From positions 42,499,998 through 42,563,997 of the forward strand of contig NC_071391.1 in NCBI RefSeq assembly GCF_022682495.2: DNA of 64,000 bases. The letters are read 5' to 3'. The stretch comes from Desmodus rotundus. Taxonomy: Eukaryota; Chordata; Mammalia; Chiroptera; Phyllostomidae. Both the position numbers and the translations under genes were made by a program. The notes under the pieces were generated by a model. The model did not search any database. It was not told the DNA's origin and saw only the letters and a list, made by a program, of their open reading frames with translations. Shown here piece after piece: positions 32,814 to 44,366 of this stretch (positions within the stretch are counted from its first letter, which is position 1; the number at the start of each line of letters is the position of its first letter).

Positions 32814-33825
32814 TAAAAAAAAAGGGTTTTGAGTTTTCACAAAGCACTATTCTAACAATTCCAACTATGTGAGCTAGGATATTTTTGAGCTTCTCAACAG
32901 ATTTAAGTTTCCAGTTTTTGTTATAAATTTTCCCCAATGCTAAAATGAACCATATTTAAGATAACTAGAAAGTCAGCTATATATTTTATTCCCACTTTCT
33001 GTGGGCGCAGACCTACATATATACTCATCTGAAAGGTATGAACTCCCTGCACTTGTTTCGATGTTTCAAAACACACTTGTATATGTGTAATATATTTTTT
33101 AAAATTCAAGTAATATACACAACAGATGTCTCTCATTATTGTTGATTGTATCTCTAATTCTTTAAATCTGATACTTTCATATTCTCTTTTACTCATTTTA
33201 ATTTTAATTTTGGTTTTAGGCATAAAAATGCCCCACTTAGCCTTTTTCACTATCTCAACATAGATATTATCTTTATATCTGTGTTCCGTATGGGCTAATA
33301 CTTAAGTCCAGAGTGTAAATCTATTATTCTTTCTAAAAAGTTGCTCAAACAATCATTTGCCTAATAAGCAAGAAGCCCAATATATCTTCTGAAGATACTC
33401 GTCTCTATTAGTTGTCCTAGAATCGAAAGGAAAGCAGTTCTCCTCTAATGTTAACAGACTATTGGAGCTTGGTCAGCCTACAACTATCACTGTTTGTCAC
33501 TGCTACATGATACTGAATTTAAAACTTAGTCCCCTACCATGTCTATGTGAAATCGTGTCAGGATGAAGTCCTACCACAGAGGACATCCCTTCCATGCTTT
33601 TCTTCATCTGTTCCTTTTACAATGTGGGCTTCCAAGGTGAAGATGATATATCCCACATGAATGTAGCTTAAGGTCTCTATGCTCACCTGCTACATAGCAG
33701 AATTGAAATGAAAACATTTTCATGTGTTTATATTATCTCATACAGAGTGAAATATAAGACTGGCTGTGTATAGATAGCATTTTGAGTTGGAGAAGGAATG
33801 GTGAGAGACAAGCCAAAATCCCTCC
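32814..33825. other. 3' flank of OR2AG copy B, nothing recognised
   Basis: No gene seen apart from weak similarity of the last 30 bp to the flank of copy A. The - strand ORF at 32921-33250 has no family features. Confidence 0.4.
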
Positions 33826-34776
33826 CTAGAAGTTGGGGTGTGTCTGCAGCCTGTATTTTCCTAGAACCCTTTTCAAGGCTCCTATGACCTCCTTATTCCT
33901 CAGGCTATAGATGAGGGGGTTTAGGGCTGGAGTGACAATGGTGTAGAAAACAGAGATGGTGTTGTCCTGTTTGGGGCTGTGGAGGGAACTGGGCAAGACG
34001 TACATGAATGTGGCAGCTCCATAGAACATCCCGACCACAATGAGGTGGGAAGAACAGGTGACTAGGGCTTTCTGCCTCCCCTCATTTGAAGGCATGTGAA
34101 GCACAGTAAATAGGATTAGTGCATAGGAGGTAACAATGACAGAAAGAGGGAGCAAGAGGAAAGTCACACCTGTCACATACACAATAAGTTCATATCTGGA
34201 GGCCTCAGCACAAACCAACTTCAGAAGAGGTGGGATCTCACAAAGCAGGTGACTTATTTTCCGGGACATGCAGAAGGGGAAGTGCATGGTATACAAGGTA
34301 TGTCCTAGAGCACTCAGGGTTGCCAGGATCCAGGACGTGGCCACCATGAGCCAGCAGACCCTTGGACTCATGAGAACCATGTAGTTCAGAGGATGACAAA
34401 TGGCCACATACCTGTCATAGGCCATGAAGGCCAGTAGGAGGTCCTCTGCACCACCCAGTGTCAGTGCCAGAAACATCTGAAGGGCACAGCCCCCAAAGGA
34501 GATGGTGCTTTCCCTGCGAAGAAAATCCACAAGGGCCTTGGGAGTGACAACAGACGTGAAGAGGAGGTCCATGAGTGAGAGCTGCCCAAGCAGGAGGTAC
34601 ATGGGCACATGGAGCCGGGCATCCACTGTGATGAGCAGGAGCAGCAGGCCATTGTTGGTCAGAGACAACATGTAGAGAACTGCAAGTGTGGCCCAGAGCA
34701 GCTCAGGGGACCTGCAGTCCTTCAGAATCCCCATCAATATGAAGCCACCTCCCAGGGTGGAGTTCCAGTGCTCCAT
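33826..34776 (-). CDS. OR2AG2: Olfactory receptor, OR2AG family, copy B (intact)
   Basis: 316-residue odorant receptor with every hallmark of copy A: N5 glycosylation site, LHVPMY, C97, MAYDRYVAICHPLNY, ECL2 cysteine in HLLCEIPP, KALVTCSSHLIVV and PALNPLIYSLRNKEV. Residues 1-165 differ from copy A at 5 positions and 220-310 at about 5. Residues 166-219 (ECL2 to TM5; DNA 34120-34281) differ at 18 of 54: FPFCMSRKISH for YPFCKARKIRH, and LLLPLSVIVTSYA for LMPALVAILASYT. The tail QTHPNF is retained where copy A has a stop. Naming this OR2AG2 rather than a second OR2AG1 is a guess; family membership is firm. The ATG context and the acceptor at 34798 match copy A. Confidence 0.92.
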   Translation of the reverse strand: MEHWNSTLGGGFILMGILKDCRSPELLWATLAVLYMLSLTNNGLLLLLITVDARLHVPMYLLLGQLSLMDLLFTSVVTPKALVDFLRRESTISFGGCALQMFLALTLGGAEDLLLAFMAYDRYVAICHPLNYMVLMSPRVCWLMVATSWILATLSALGHTLYTMHFPFCMSRKISHLLCEIPPLLKLVCAEASRYELIVYVTGVTFLLLPLSVIVTSYALILFTVLHMPSNEGRQKALVTCSSHLIVVGMFYGAATFMYVLPSSLHSPKQDNTISVFYTIVTPALNPLIYSLRNKEVIGALKRVLGKYRLQTHPNF

Positions 34777-34797
34777 TCTGTGCTGTTTCTTCAGTTG

Positions 34798-34804
34798 CCT
34801 AGAA
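34798..34804 (-). promoter_or_regulatory. Predicted 3' splice site upstream of OR2AG copy B
   Basis: TTGGTTCTAG|GCAACTGAAG on the - strand, 22 bases before the ATG, identical to the site before copy A. Confidence 0.6.
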
Positions 34805-36249
34805 CCAAAAAGATTTTCAGTAAAACTTTCTCAGGGAGTTCACCCTAGTTTTGTCTCTTGTCCCTATATATTGTGAACAAGATCCTGTGAGATGTATCCC
34901 TTCCTGTTGGTACCTATGTTTGCCTTATGACTTCTTAATTTTTAAATCTTTTTATTGAGTTTTGATAAAGTATGCTCCTAATAGCTAATCATTTAGAATT
35001 CCCTTTAAATAAGACATCCAAGAGAATGAGCCCACACAAGCATCTTTAAAGACAGAAAAAATCTATATTCATAATTAAGAAATACAGTGGGTATTGGTTT
35101 AAAATCTGGCTTATCTGGTTTATGCTTAAAATATACTTGGGATTCCAAGTCAGTGTTGACATTTTCTTATAATAAAGCTCTATGACATATCCTCACTCAC
35201 AACATCTTCTCGGCAGATGTGACATCTGCCTTCACTTTCCAGTCTCATTGTCATTGACAGCTTTGTGAACAGAGGCCTTTCAGGTCTTGAAAAACTTAAT
35301 CTCTTGTGTTCTTGAACTGTCCTCACATCCTTGATAATCACACAGCTACCCTTTTGGAGGAAAAAACAATTCTGGGCTAAACTGAATGGTCAGACTAGTA
35401 CAGATTTTGGAAGTAAACCTGCAGGAACAGTACAAGAGATGTTTGCTTATTGGAAGATAGAGATGTTTCCTTAGGAGGAATCAGGGAAAAGGTAATAGAT
35501 GATATTTGCAAAGGTATGGCAAGGTGTTTGTATTTAGGGCATATGATAGAATGGGGTAGCTGTAAAAGAGGAGACTTCATAGAGAAGGTCCCAAACCATC
35601 CCATCACCTGAGGGTCAAAGCAAGATGCTGAACAGGAAAATAAGATTCTTCTGTCTCACAAATCTGGCAAAATGAGACGGGATGCTGGTCCTGCTGCGCC
35701 CTGAATCTGTATGATGGTGCTGGTGGAAGGGATTGAGGGGGGAGAAAGTGGAGTGTGTGGCACCTGTGGGACAGTGTTCACTTAGCTTGCTCTTTAGGAA
35801 TACAGCCTTTCACAGTTGGATGGAGGTCTTAGGAGGTACTCTGGAAGAAAAGAGAAGAATTAATTACTAAACTCTTTATCTACACTTTGTATCATCTGCT
35901 CCTAATCCTCCTATCTTCTGTTTATGTCACCATCCTTGTCAATTTGGAATTGGGACCTTTAAATAGTAGGATGATAAAATCCTGAAATAGGAAGGCTTTT
36001 CTGATCTAGCTCCTTTCATTCATTCCATAAACATTAACAAAGAACATACAATGTATTGGGCACCATAACTGATGCTAGGAAAATGGCATAGATGTGAAAA
36101 ACCCATTATACAAACACATCCACATCCACTGGTTAATATTAATATGTGAAGGAAAATGTAAAAATAGTCCACATAAGTGAGGTTTCCGGCAATGATTCCC
36201 TGAGGAAGTGACACATAAGCTACAAGCTGAGGGTGGATAGGAGGTGGCT
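34805..36249. other. Intron-like flank of OR2AG copy B
   Basis: No gene seen. Unique-looking sequence between the acceptor and a small L1 insertion; no clear repeat before 36250. Confidence 0.4.
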
Positions 36250-36439
36250 AAGAAAGAAAAGGTCATAAAGGACACATGGACAAAATCAAGGGGGAGGGTG
36301 GAGGTGGGGGAGGGAGGTGGGTTCAGCTGGGGTGGGGTGGAGGGATGGGGAGAAAAGGCATACAACTGTAATTGAATAACAATAAAAATTTAAAAAAAAA
36401 AGAAAAGGAAAAAAAAAAAAGAAAGAAAGAAAAGGTCAT
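36250..36439 (+). mobile_element. Very short LINE-1 3' end insertion with perfect TSD
   Basis: About 156 bp of L1 3'UTR (AAAGGACACATGGACAAAATC…GGGAGGGTGGAGG…GGAGAAAAGGCATAC…TTGAATAACAAT) plus an A/GAAA-rich tail. It is nearly identical to the 3'UTR of the intact L1. A 17-bp TSD AAGAAAGAAAAGGTCAT stands at 36250-36266 and 36423-36439. Confidence 0.93.
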
Positions 36440-36696
36440 GGTGTACCAGAGAAAGGGAATACATTTGTGAAGGTCAGGACACTGAATCATAACAGAAGAA
36501 TATCCTCCCTGAACTCTTGCTACAATGAAGTCTGGACAAGAAGCCAGCCAGAAAAACGTCCTCTGTAAAGCTCTCTTTTCTTGGGATCTGACATCTTTCC
36601 TTTGCATCACAACACCAAAACTTCGGGTTTAAACTAAAAAATATTGGCTGGAAGACACTCTGCTTATTGACAACAACAAAAAGACAAATTCAAAGG

Positions 36697-36911
36697 CAAT
36701 TGCTAGCCCTGGCCAGGTGTTTCAGTTGTTTGGGGCATCATCACGTCACCAAAAAGTTGCTGGGCTGATACTGGGTTGGGGTGCATATGGGAGGCAATCA
36801 CTTGATGTTTCTCTCTCACATCAGTGTTGTTCTTGTTGTTTTTTGGTCTCTCTCTCTCTAAAAATCAATAAACATATCCTCAGGTGAGGATTTAAAAAAA
36901 GACAATTGCTA
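36697..36911 (+). mobile_element. VES-type SINE, plus strand
   Basis: GCCCTGGCCAGGTGTTTCAGTTG, CACCAAAAAGTTGC, GTGCATATGGGAGGCAATC, TTGATGTTTCTCTCTC, CT block and an AATCAATAAACATAT tail. The 9-bp flank CAATTGCTA is repeated at 36697-36705 and 36903-36911. The RNA pol III box B is degraded. Confidence 0.88.
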
Positions 36912-37810
36912 ACACTGTTCCTGATAAATATTTGACTTGAAATACTTTTGCTTTTGTTATGCTAAACAGATGAATGGATAGAGTGGTAAAGGGAAGAAAA
37001 TAATTAGGTGCACACATTTATCCTGATTCCTGCACCAGGATTGTGGACAGGGTTTTAAAGAGCAGAAAAGGGGGCTTAGGTGAGGTGGTGATCCTTAGGA
37101 CTCAGGATCCTCCCTATCTGCCTTCCTCCCCTTGATGCAAACCCCTCTCTTCTCTCCTTTCCCGTTCTATGGTCCCTCTCCTTTAGGGCCATCTGAAGAT
37201 AAAGGCCTGAGAACTCACACTGGGCCTGTAGAGGAAGAGCTCCCTGTCTGGAAACCTGCTGGTTGGTGGTGGGAACTTCAGACCAAGACAAGTCAGCAGA
37301 GACTGAGATTAACAGAGGGGGATGGTTTTACTTCATAGGAAATGATCAGACAGAGCCAATTAACAATACCGAGCTAAAAATTTGTTAAGCATATTTTATA
37401 GGTTATTTTTCTATGTCATTGTTCCATATGTATTTTTTAATTTTCATTATTTCAATTGGTTTTTTTTCTGTGGCTTTGGACTTTAGTGTCAAGCAGGCAA
37501 AAGGCACTTTGACTTCTAGATTATCTTTTTTTTAAGGGCACACACCAGACTATTAGGGGCCAAGATACTCCCGGTCCAAAGGGAAGTAATGAGACTTCTC
37601 CCAGGATGTGTAGGAACCCAGGTCAGGTGAGTCGAACAGACTGATTGTGGGTATGCCCACATGTACAGGCTGCCTAGAGTGTGGCAGGGAGTGGCTGAGC
37701 TATGCACCCTGAGGGACTAAAGAGTCTGAGAAACAAAGCAGTGAGGTCTTGATCCTGTTTCTCAAGAAGACTTCCAGGCTTCACATAATTTCCTTGAAAC
37801 AGAGACAGAG
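36912..37810. other. Upstream region of OR2AG copy B
   Basis: No coding gene seen; intron of the putative OR2AG copy B unit. A T-rich run lies around 37430-37470. Confidence 0.35.
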
Positions 37811-37812
37811 CC

Positions 37813-37826
37813 CTTACCTCAGATGA
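37813..37826 (-). promoter_or_regulatory. Predicted 5' splice donor of an OR2AG non-coding exon (copy B)
   Basis: The - strand reads CTCATCTGAG|GTAAGGGC, in a stretch alignable with the copy A site at 14922. Intron to the acceptor at 34798 would be about 3.0 kb, longer than in copy A partly because of the L1 and SINE insertions at 36.3 and 36.7 kb. Confidence 0.45.
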
Positions 37827-38415
37827 GCAAGGGCACAGCTGCCAGGCCACTCCTACTGCACCGTGATTTACTTGAGGGATGAAGGTGTTCAAGAAGACAA
37901 AGAAAAAGGAAGTGGTTCTTCTGGCAGGATGGTGTGCAGGTGTGCGTATGGCTGTGTCTGAGGTTGAAGATAAAAGACTCCTCCAGTCACTAGCACTGCA
38001 AGTCTCTCTGGCATGGAGATGAATGCAGACAGGCAGCTGAGAACCTAGATCGGGCTCCTGGGGGAAAGAGGTGGGAGCTCTCTTAACTTCTCTCATCTAC
38101 TTATAAGAAAGCCCTCACAGCCTGGGCCTGGATCTGACTCAGACTTTCATGTGTTCTCATTCTGGTGCGATCCACGATCAAAGATGAGCACAGCAGGAAT
38201 TCGGGTCAAAAGGTGTGAGAGGAAGTGCCCAAAGGAGGCCCTATGGGGCCCAGCCTCACTGTCCCTGGGGCAAGAGGGATTTAGGGCCTTGTCCTGGGGG
38301 AGGCATGTGGTCTCACCTCCTCGGCTGACATGACCTTTCCTGAAAATGCTGCTCTAGGAAACAAAGATTTTAATGAATCCCTTGGGCAGGTCTCCTGGAC
38401 TCCTGCCTGCAAACT
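37827..38415. other. Duplicated upstream block of OR2AG copy B
   Basis: Scattered similarity to 14936-15680 (for example AATGAATCCCTTGGGCAGG at about 38373). Any transcription start of the gene would be expected here; I could not identify a core promoter. Confidence 0.4.
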
Positions 38416-39179
38416 TCACCCACTAAATGAACTCCGAGGCCCAAGTGCTGTTTCGTCTCCTATGGACTTGCTTAGGCTGTTTCCAAAAGTCTAACTAAAT
38501 AGACAGTATCATAACTGCCCCTGGAAGCAAGTGCCCCCTGGCTAGCCCTCTGCCCAAATTATAAATATTGAGTGTGTCTGTGGGTTCTGTAAATGCTGCC
38601 ACTCCCCACGTCATTCTTTGTGCCTCTAGCAGTGCCTACTACTAGTTAGAGGGAACTGAATTTTACAGTGCCTCTGGTCACATCAGGTCTTCCTTCACTG
38701 GCCTTTAGTTAGCATCAAGCATCGACCTGTTGGACTTTTCTATGCTTCTAAGTTATTTGTTTCTCCTTTCCACTCCATCTAATGCAGGTGAACACATGTG
38801 TGCATGAATGTGTTCTGTGTCCCTGCTCTCTGTGCCCAGTGGGCTCAGCTGCTTAGGGCTCGGAGGTGACACAACAGGAGCCTCTACCCATCACTGCTCC
38901 AGTTCATGCTACTCTCACCCCCCACCCCCATATTTTGTCAGGTGGTCCTCATTGTTCAATCTCTCTTTATTCACTCGTTTTGTCAGTAAATGCGAAAACT
39001 GATGCTGGAGTTATATCTTTATCTTCCAACTTTAAGAAAATGAAAAGTAAGTTTTTATTTTCTGATTATAAAAAGAATATAATCAAGAAATTATTGTACA
39101 ACAAAAGAAATATAATACAAGATCTTCTTAGTTTCCTCATGATAAAAAGAACATATCCTAAAGAAGCTTTTACACATGT
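38416..39179. other. Unassigned intergenic sequence
   Basis: No gene or named repeat seen. Confidence 0.4.
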
Positions 39180-39620
39180 AACATGTAAGAGCAGTATTCA
39201 CAATGGAATAAGAACTGGAAAGAACCCTATGTCCATCACCAGTAGAGTGGATAAATATTCACACAATGGGGCATTCTGCAGCCATAAAGGCAAAGCAATC
39301 AGAAGGACCTACAACTATAAGATAACTCAGCAACCTAATATTAAGTGAAAACAGAGAGCCCTGAGGATTACATATTATGATACTCTTTTTGCAGATTTAA
39401 AAACTCAAATAAAAATAAACTTTTTATAACTACTTGTAGATTTAGTATAACTATATGAGACAAAGAGAGAATGATGGACCTAAGATTTGAGATGACAGTT
39501 ACTGCAATGAAAGGAGGTACAGAGAAGGACTGGCGGTGACCTAACGGTTAGATGGAGGACATTGTCAAGGCCTTAGCTTTCATTTTGGGTGGTGCGTTTG
39601 TGGTAAGGACAAATTAAGTC
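39180..39620 (+). mobile_element. Old LINE-1 3' end fragment
   Basis: AGAACCCTATGTCCATCACCAGTAGAGTGG, ATATTCACACAATGGGGCATTCTGCAGCC and the later TTAAGTGAAAACAGAGAGCC follow the ORF2 C-terminus/3'UTR of old L1s. Confidence 0.65.
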
Positions 39621-40870
39621 CCTACACACCTGACTCCCAATCCTGCTTTCTGCTTCCTAGATAAAATAAGGATCACAGGTGATTATATTCCTCAGATGCA
39701 TACTTTCTTTCACCTCTTTATTAATTTATGTTGGAACTATTTTTATTCCTTGGCCTTTTATTTTTAGAGGCATAAGAGTGCATTTCCCACTTTAGAGCTG
39801 AATTCTCCAATTATTTGTGAGATTCGATCTTTCTCATTTTCATGCTTACTCTATTGCTTTGCTTCTGCATTCATTATATATGTTCTTATACCATGAGTTC
39901 TCTCAACCCTGTGATGTAGCTTCCAAATATGATCAAGATTTTTCTGTTAAAAAAATCAATCCTTTGGTTTTCTTTTTCTTTTTTTTTTTCAGACTATTTC
40001 TCTAAATGCCTCCTATTTTTACAACAAATTTCTTGAAAAAGCATTTATAGTAACTGGGTCTACTTCTACAATACTTTGAATTGCTTAGTCATTATACTCA
40101 AAATAACACTTGCTACCTGCTATATCAGATAACTCAGAAATCCCAGTAGCATATCCCAATAAAATTGTAGCTGTCCTTTACTTCTCTAAGTCATGGTGAG
40201 TTTACTCTGCTACGAGGGCATTTCCCTCAGAGAAGAACTACAAAAAGAGACCATAAGATAAAAGAAGACTGCAAACATTCCTTCAGGAGAAGGCATGATT
40301 CTTCTCTTGTCTCAGAGGTAATGAAACCTGGCTATTGAAGTTTTACTCACTTTTTAGCTTACTAAAACCAGGATCATCACCATCTCTACTCCATCTCAAC
40401 TGATTAACTTTTCATTAGGCTCACCAATGTCCTAATAACAAATTCAATGATAATTGAATAAATACTCAATATTAATTCAACAATCCTTATTTAGGTTTCT
40501 AAATTATTGAAGAACCATTTGGGTCTTAATCATATTATAGTAGGGATATGGTTATCCCTTCTATTATAGATATTTTATAAATCAGGCTTTTTATTCTCAA
40601 CAGCAACTGACTAGATCATGGTTAGAAAAATAAATAACAAAATCACTGTCTCAGGCACTTATTCAATATCTTCATTTTTGCCAAATAGTCTACTTTTGGC
40701 TCAGTCTTTTTGACTATCTTTTCACACTTGTTACTATTGAATATTGCTTATTTCTTAAATCTTTCTCTTTCTTATATTTATGACACAGCACTATGGCCAG
40801 ATTCCCTTGATAGACCTCGCATAATTCTGTATTAATTTTGTCATTTTATCTTAATATGATAGTAGCTTTA
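39621..40870. other. AT-rich unassigned sequence
   Basis: No gene seen. Pyrimidine run (TTTTCTTTTTC…) near 39970-39990. Confidence 0.4.
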
Positions 40871-40874
40871 AAAT

Positions 40875-41290
40875 TGGCTTTTAAATTGGCTTTTTTTAAA
40901 TTACAGTTGACATACAATATTATATTAGTTTAAGATGTACAACATAGTGATTCAAAATGTATGTACCTTACAAAGTGATCATCCCAATAAGTCTAGTATC
41001 CATCTGACCTCATACATAATTATTACAATATTGACCATAGTCCCTATGCTGTACTTTACATTCCATAACTATTTTTTTAAATTACAGGTTTAAACATCAT
41101 GGGCATCCTGTATCTGTGCCCATTGCCCCAAACAAAGCCTCTTTCCATCCCCATTTTCCCCTCTTTTGCCTGCCTCCACCTATCCCCAAACTCCCTTTCC
41201 CTCTGGCTACTACCTCACTGTTGTCTGTGTCTATATGTTGTATATACATATTTTTGGTTAATCTCTTCATCTTTTGCTTCTGAATGAGTA
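40875..41290 (-). mobile_element. LINE-1 3'UTR pieces, minus strand
   Basis: 40880-41065 (ATTACAGTTGACATACAATATTATATTAG…GTACAACATAGTGATTC…CCCAATAAGTCTAGT) is a common old L1 segment in reverse. 41070-41285 (CATTTTCCCCTCTTTTGCCTGCCTCC…) resembles the reverse of the bat L1 3' end also seen at 60755-61000. Confidence 0.6.
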
Positions 41291-42502
41291 AACAAGGTAA
41301 TTTCAGAGATAAGTTCTATAAACACAATAAGACACAATAATGCAGATAGTGACTGGAAAAAGTATTGCCTAAGACTGGATGTTTGGGAAAGGCCTCTGGA
41401 GAGCTGATAGTTGTGTTGAGAATGAGCTCACAATGTTAAGTATGAGTCAGGTGTGTTAAGACTGATTGGCAAAGCATTTCAGATGAAGTAAACAGCAAGT
41501 GCCAATGACTGGATGTAAGGATGAGCTTTATATTTTTGAGGAAGAGAAAGAAGGTTATAATGGCTAGAATATAGTGACTATGTACCTCCCAGATATTTTA
41601 ATACAATGGGCTCAGTGTATGTTAATTAAGAAAATTACAGAGATTAAAGCATTAGACAATATGACCAATAATATTCTCTTTAGTGTAGAAACTTAAAAAT
41701 AAAATAAAAAATTCATTCAGATATTGAACATCACTGATAGATAGATCAGTAATAGATCTGAAAGCTTCTAACAGAATATGCACAACATAAATCCTTTGAA
41801 GAAGTGTGATTTTGTGATCACATGGATTGCCAAGGTCACTTTTCTGTTCAGTCGTTGTCTTTCAGAATGGAGCTCCTAATGTGAAGGCATGATCGGGTCA
41901 TTCTCAATTCTGCCTACAAAACAATCCAATCAACCTTATACAGTTTTCTGAATATGGTACAGAATACTGTACCTCTTCAGAATATGGTACAAACTAGTTA
42001 ATCACATGACAAGACTGCACAACTTGTTTCTAAACTTGGCCTCCTGCCACACACTCTCAGCTACCTCTCTGTGCTTTCGTTTGTGTGATAATCTTACTCG
42101 GCCCATTGCTGCTTGTTGAAATCATACATCCCACTAATGAATCAAGTCTCATTTCAAGAGTCACTTTCGTGAAATACTACTGATCTTCAAATGGGCTACT
42201 GCCCTTGCCTTTGATCCCACAGTATGTTTCTTTTATCCTACATTTTTTTCTTTATTTGACTTTTAAAATAGTTATCTCTATATTTGTGTTATCTCATTGG
42301 TGGATTGCTGCAAGTTCTTTTAAGGAAAGCACTGACTTATTCATTTTCTGAGATTCTGGGCACAGTGCTTCCACAGAGTAGGCATTTAATGAATTCTTGT
42401 GGAGATAAAAAAAATCAATAGAGGCAAATAAAGTAGGAGAAAGGATGAGGATAGTAGAGCTACTGTTGTCGATCACAATGGTCCAAGTACTAAAGAAAAA
42501 TG
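41291..42502. other. Unassigned, with L2-like text
   Basis: No gene seen. 42300-42410 (GGAAAGCACTGACTTATTC…CACAGTGCTTCCACAGAGTAGGCATTTAATGAATTC) looks like an L2 3' end on the + strand. A near-duplicated AGAATATGGTACA(G/A)A occurs at about 41950-41995. Confidence 0.35.
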
Positions 42503-44243
42503 TCAGAAATTACTGCCTCCGAAGGTGGACTGTCTTCCAGACAGCTTCCTGAGAGCCACCTTCACATCTTTGTTCCTCAGGCTGTAAGTGATGGGGTTTA
42601 ACATTGAAGTCATAATTGAACAGAACACAGAGATGACCTTATCCTTTTCATTCATTGCCTTGGAATTGGGTCTCATGTAGGTAAATATTCGAGAGTCATA
42701 ATAAAGAGCCCCAACAGTGAAATGGGAGTCAAAGGTAGAGAATACCTTGAGCACCCCCTCACCTGACTGTGTCCTAATCACAGTTGAGATGAGACAGGGT
42801 AGTGAGAAGCTAGGAAAATTCCTTGGCGAGAGGAATAGGGAAACTGAGACAGACAGCTGAACACAATGGCCAGTCAAGTGCAGATGATCACCAGGGTGGA
42901 AAGCACCAAGTGCCTGGCAGAAAGCAAAACTGGGAAAACAAAGGCCTCACCCCCAGGGAATCTTCCCCCCAGCCCCACCTTTTCTCCTTGGAGATAACAT
43001 CTAGGCCTCAGTTGCCTTTCAGCCCCAGGCCCAGAAAAGCAGCAACAGCAGGTGGGTGACTCCAGAACCAACTGCAGTGACTAAAGACCCCCTGCCCAGG
43101 CACTGAACAATCAGAGGAGACCATGACCCTGAAAGGGCACACCTGGAGAACTGATAAATGTTCTACTGAAACTCTCCCCTGACAGCTCCCCAAAGGTTCC
43201 CACCTGCAAGAGATAAAAGCCTCAAGACAAGGGACCCAGGGCTGCACTGTCCCTCTGGGAAGCAGCTCAGGCCATCTCCTTTCCCTTCTTCCCCCACTTC
43301 TTTCTTTACAGGCACTCAGTCTCCTAACCTCTAAGGAAATAGGCACTTGGCAGCTTGTCCTACACTGATCCTCTGAACCTGTCCTCAAAGCCCCTTTTTC
43401 TCTGACTTCCCAATGAGCTAAGGCAGCCTGTTGCTTCTTCTATGCTGAGCCCTTCCTTGTTTCATTATTCCCCACTTTAATAAATGGATCCTCATAGTCA
43501 CCTGTAGTCATGTTATAAAATCTTTCCTACACAAAGTCAAGAACCCATACACTGTGGCTGGCCCTAGTCAGGACCAAGCCCCTGTCCAGTAACAGACATA
43601 TGCCTGTACTGAGACCAGAATGAGGGAGACGGGTGCTAAGAGGATTATCACACCCATTGACAAAAGGACCATCAAAGCACCATCTACTGGTCTACCGAAG
43701 CCAGCTTCAGGGATTCAGCGAGCGCAAGAGGTTCACAAAAATAATGATTAATTACATTCTGTCCCTGGTAGAGGAGACACAGTATAATCGCACTGCCTAC
43801 TGAACATACAAATGCCCCTGACCCAGGACACTGTGGCCAATCAGACACAAATCCTCTGAGTCATAATAGTGGAGTAGTGCAGGGCTTGCAGACAGCCACA
43901 TAGCAGTCTGCAGCACAGGATACACCACCGGAAGTGCACGCTCTGCACACCTGCTAGGAGCAAGACAACTCTGAAGTGAGCATTCAGCAAAGGAAATGGT
44001 TTTCGTTTTTACAAAGTCAACCAGCATCTGGGAATAATGTTCATAGAAAAGCAGCAGTTGGCAAAGGATAAATTTTTAAGGAAAAAGTACATGGGAGTGT
44101 GAAGTCAAGAGTCAGTTTGAATAAGCAGGTTTCCAAATATAGAGAGAAGGTAAAAGACAGAACAGTGCTATCTGGATCTTTGGGTCCTGTGAACGTCTCA
44201 GCAAGATAAATTCAGCCACAGAAGTTTGGTTTCCTTCTCTCAT
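42503..44243 (-). pseudogene. OR2D-family olfactory receptor pseudogene split by a solo LTR
   Basis: On the - strand an OR-like ATG at 44241-44243 opens MREGNQTSVAEFI, closest to the OR2D3-type gene at 747. Frameshifts follow in TM1-TM2. The frame with [17 protein letters not shown] (about 44027) lacks a proper DRY motif. TM5 [15 protein letters not shown] is legible at about 43655-43612. An 805-bp LTR (42790-43594) then interrupts the gene, and it resumes with [34 protein letters not shown] and [23 protein letters not shown] to a stop at 42503. The P to S change in PMLNP adds to the damage. It is clearly non-functional. The close match to OR2D3 (NSKxMNEx[13 protein letters not shown]) points to a duplicate of that gene rather than of OR2AG. 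Confidence 0.9.
42790..43594 (+). mobile_element. Gammaretrovirus-like solo LTR inside the OR pseudogene
   Basis: Begins TGAGACAGGG and ends GTCCAGTAACA (TG…CA). It has a TATA-like ATAAAAG at about 43213 and AATAAA at 43479-43484, in the right order for a + strand ERV LTR. The 4-bp flanks GAGA (42786-42789) and GACA (43595-43598) differ at one base, as in an aged class I TSD. No gag, pol or env sequence is present, so it is a solo LTR left by recombination. Confidence 0.75.
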
Positions 44244-44366
44244 TGATGTTTATTCCTGTTTGCCTATCATCAGAAAGAGAACATATACATTCTTAATGTT
44301 TAATTTTGCATGTTTCATAAGCAAATACAATGTTATCAAGTGCACTTTTGAAACCGGAAAAGACAC
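44244..44366. other. 5' flank of the OR pseudogene
   Basis: No feature identified. Confidence 0.4.

Noticed and set aside
42823..43388. ORFs of 65-126 residues on both strands
   Set aside because: Inside the solo LTR that splits the OR pseudogene; no retroviral protein motifs.
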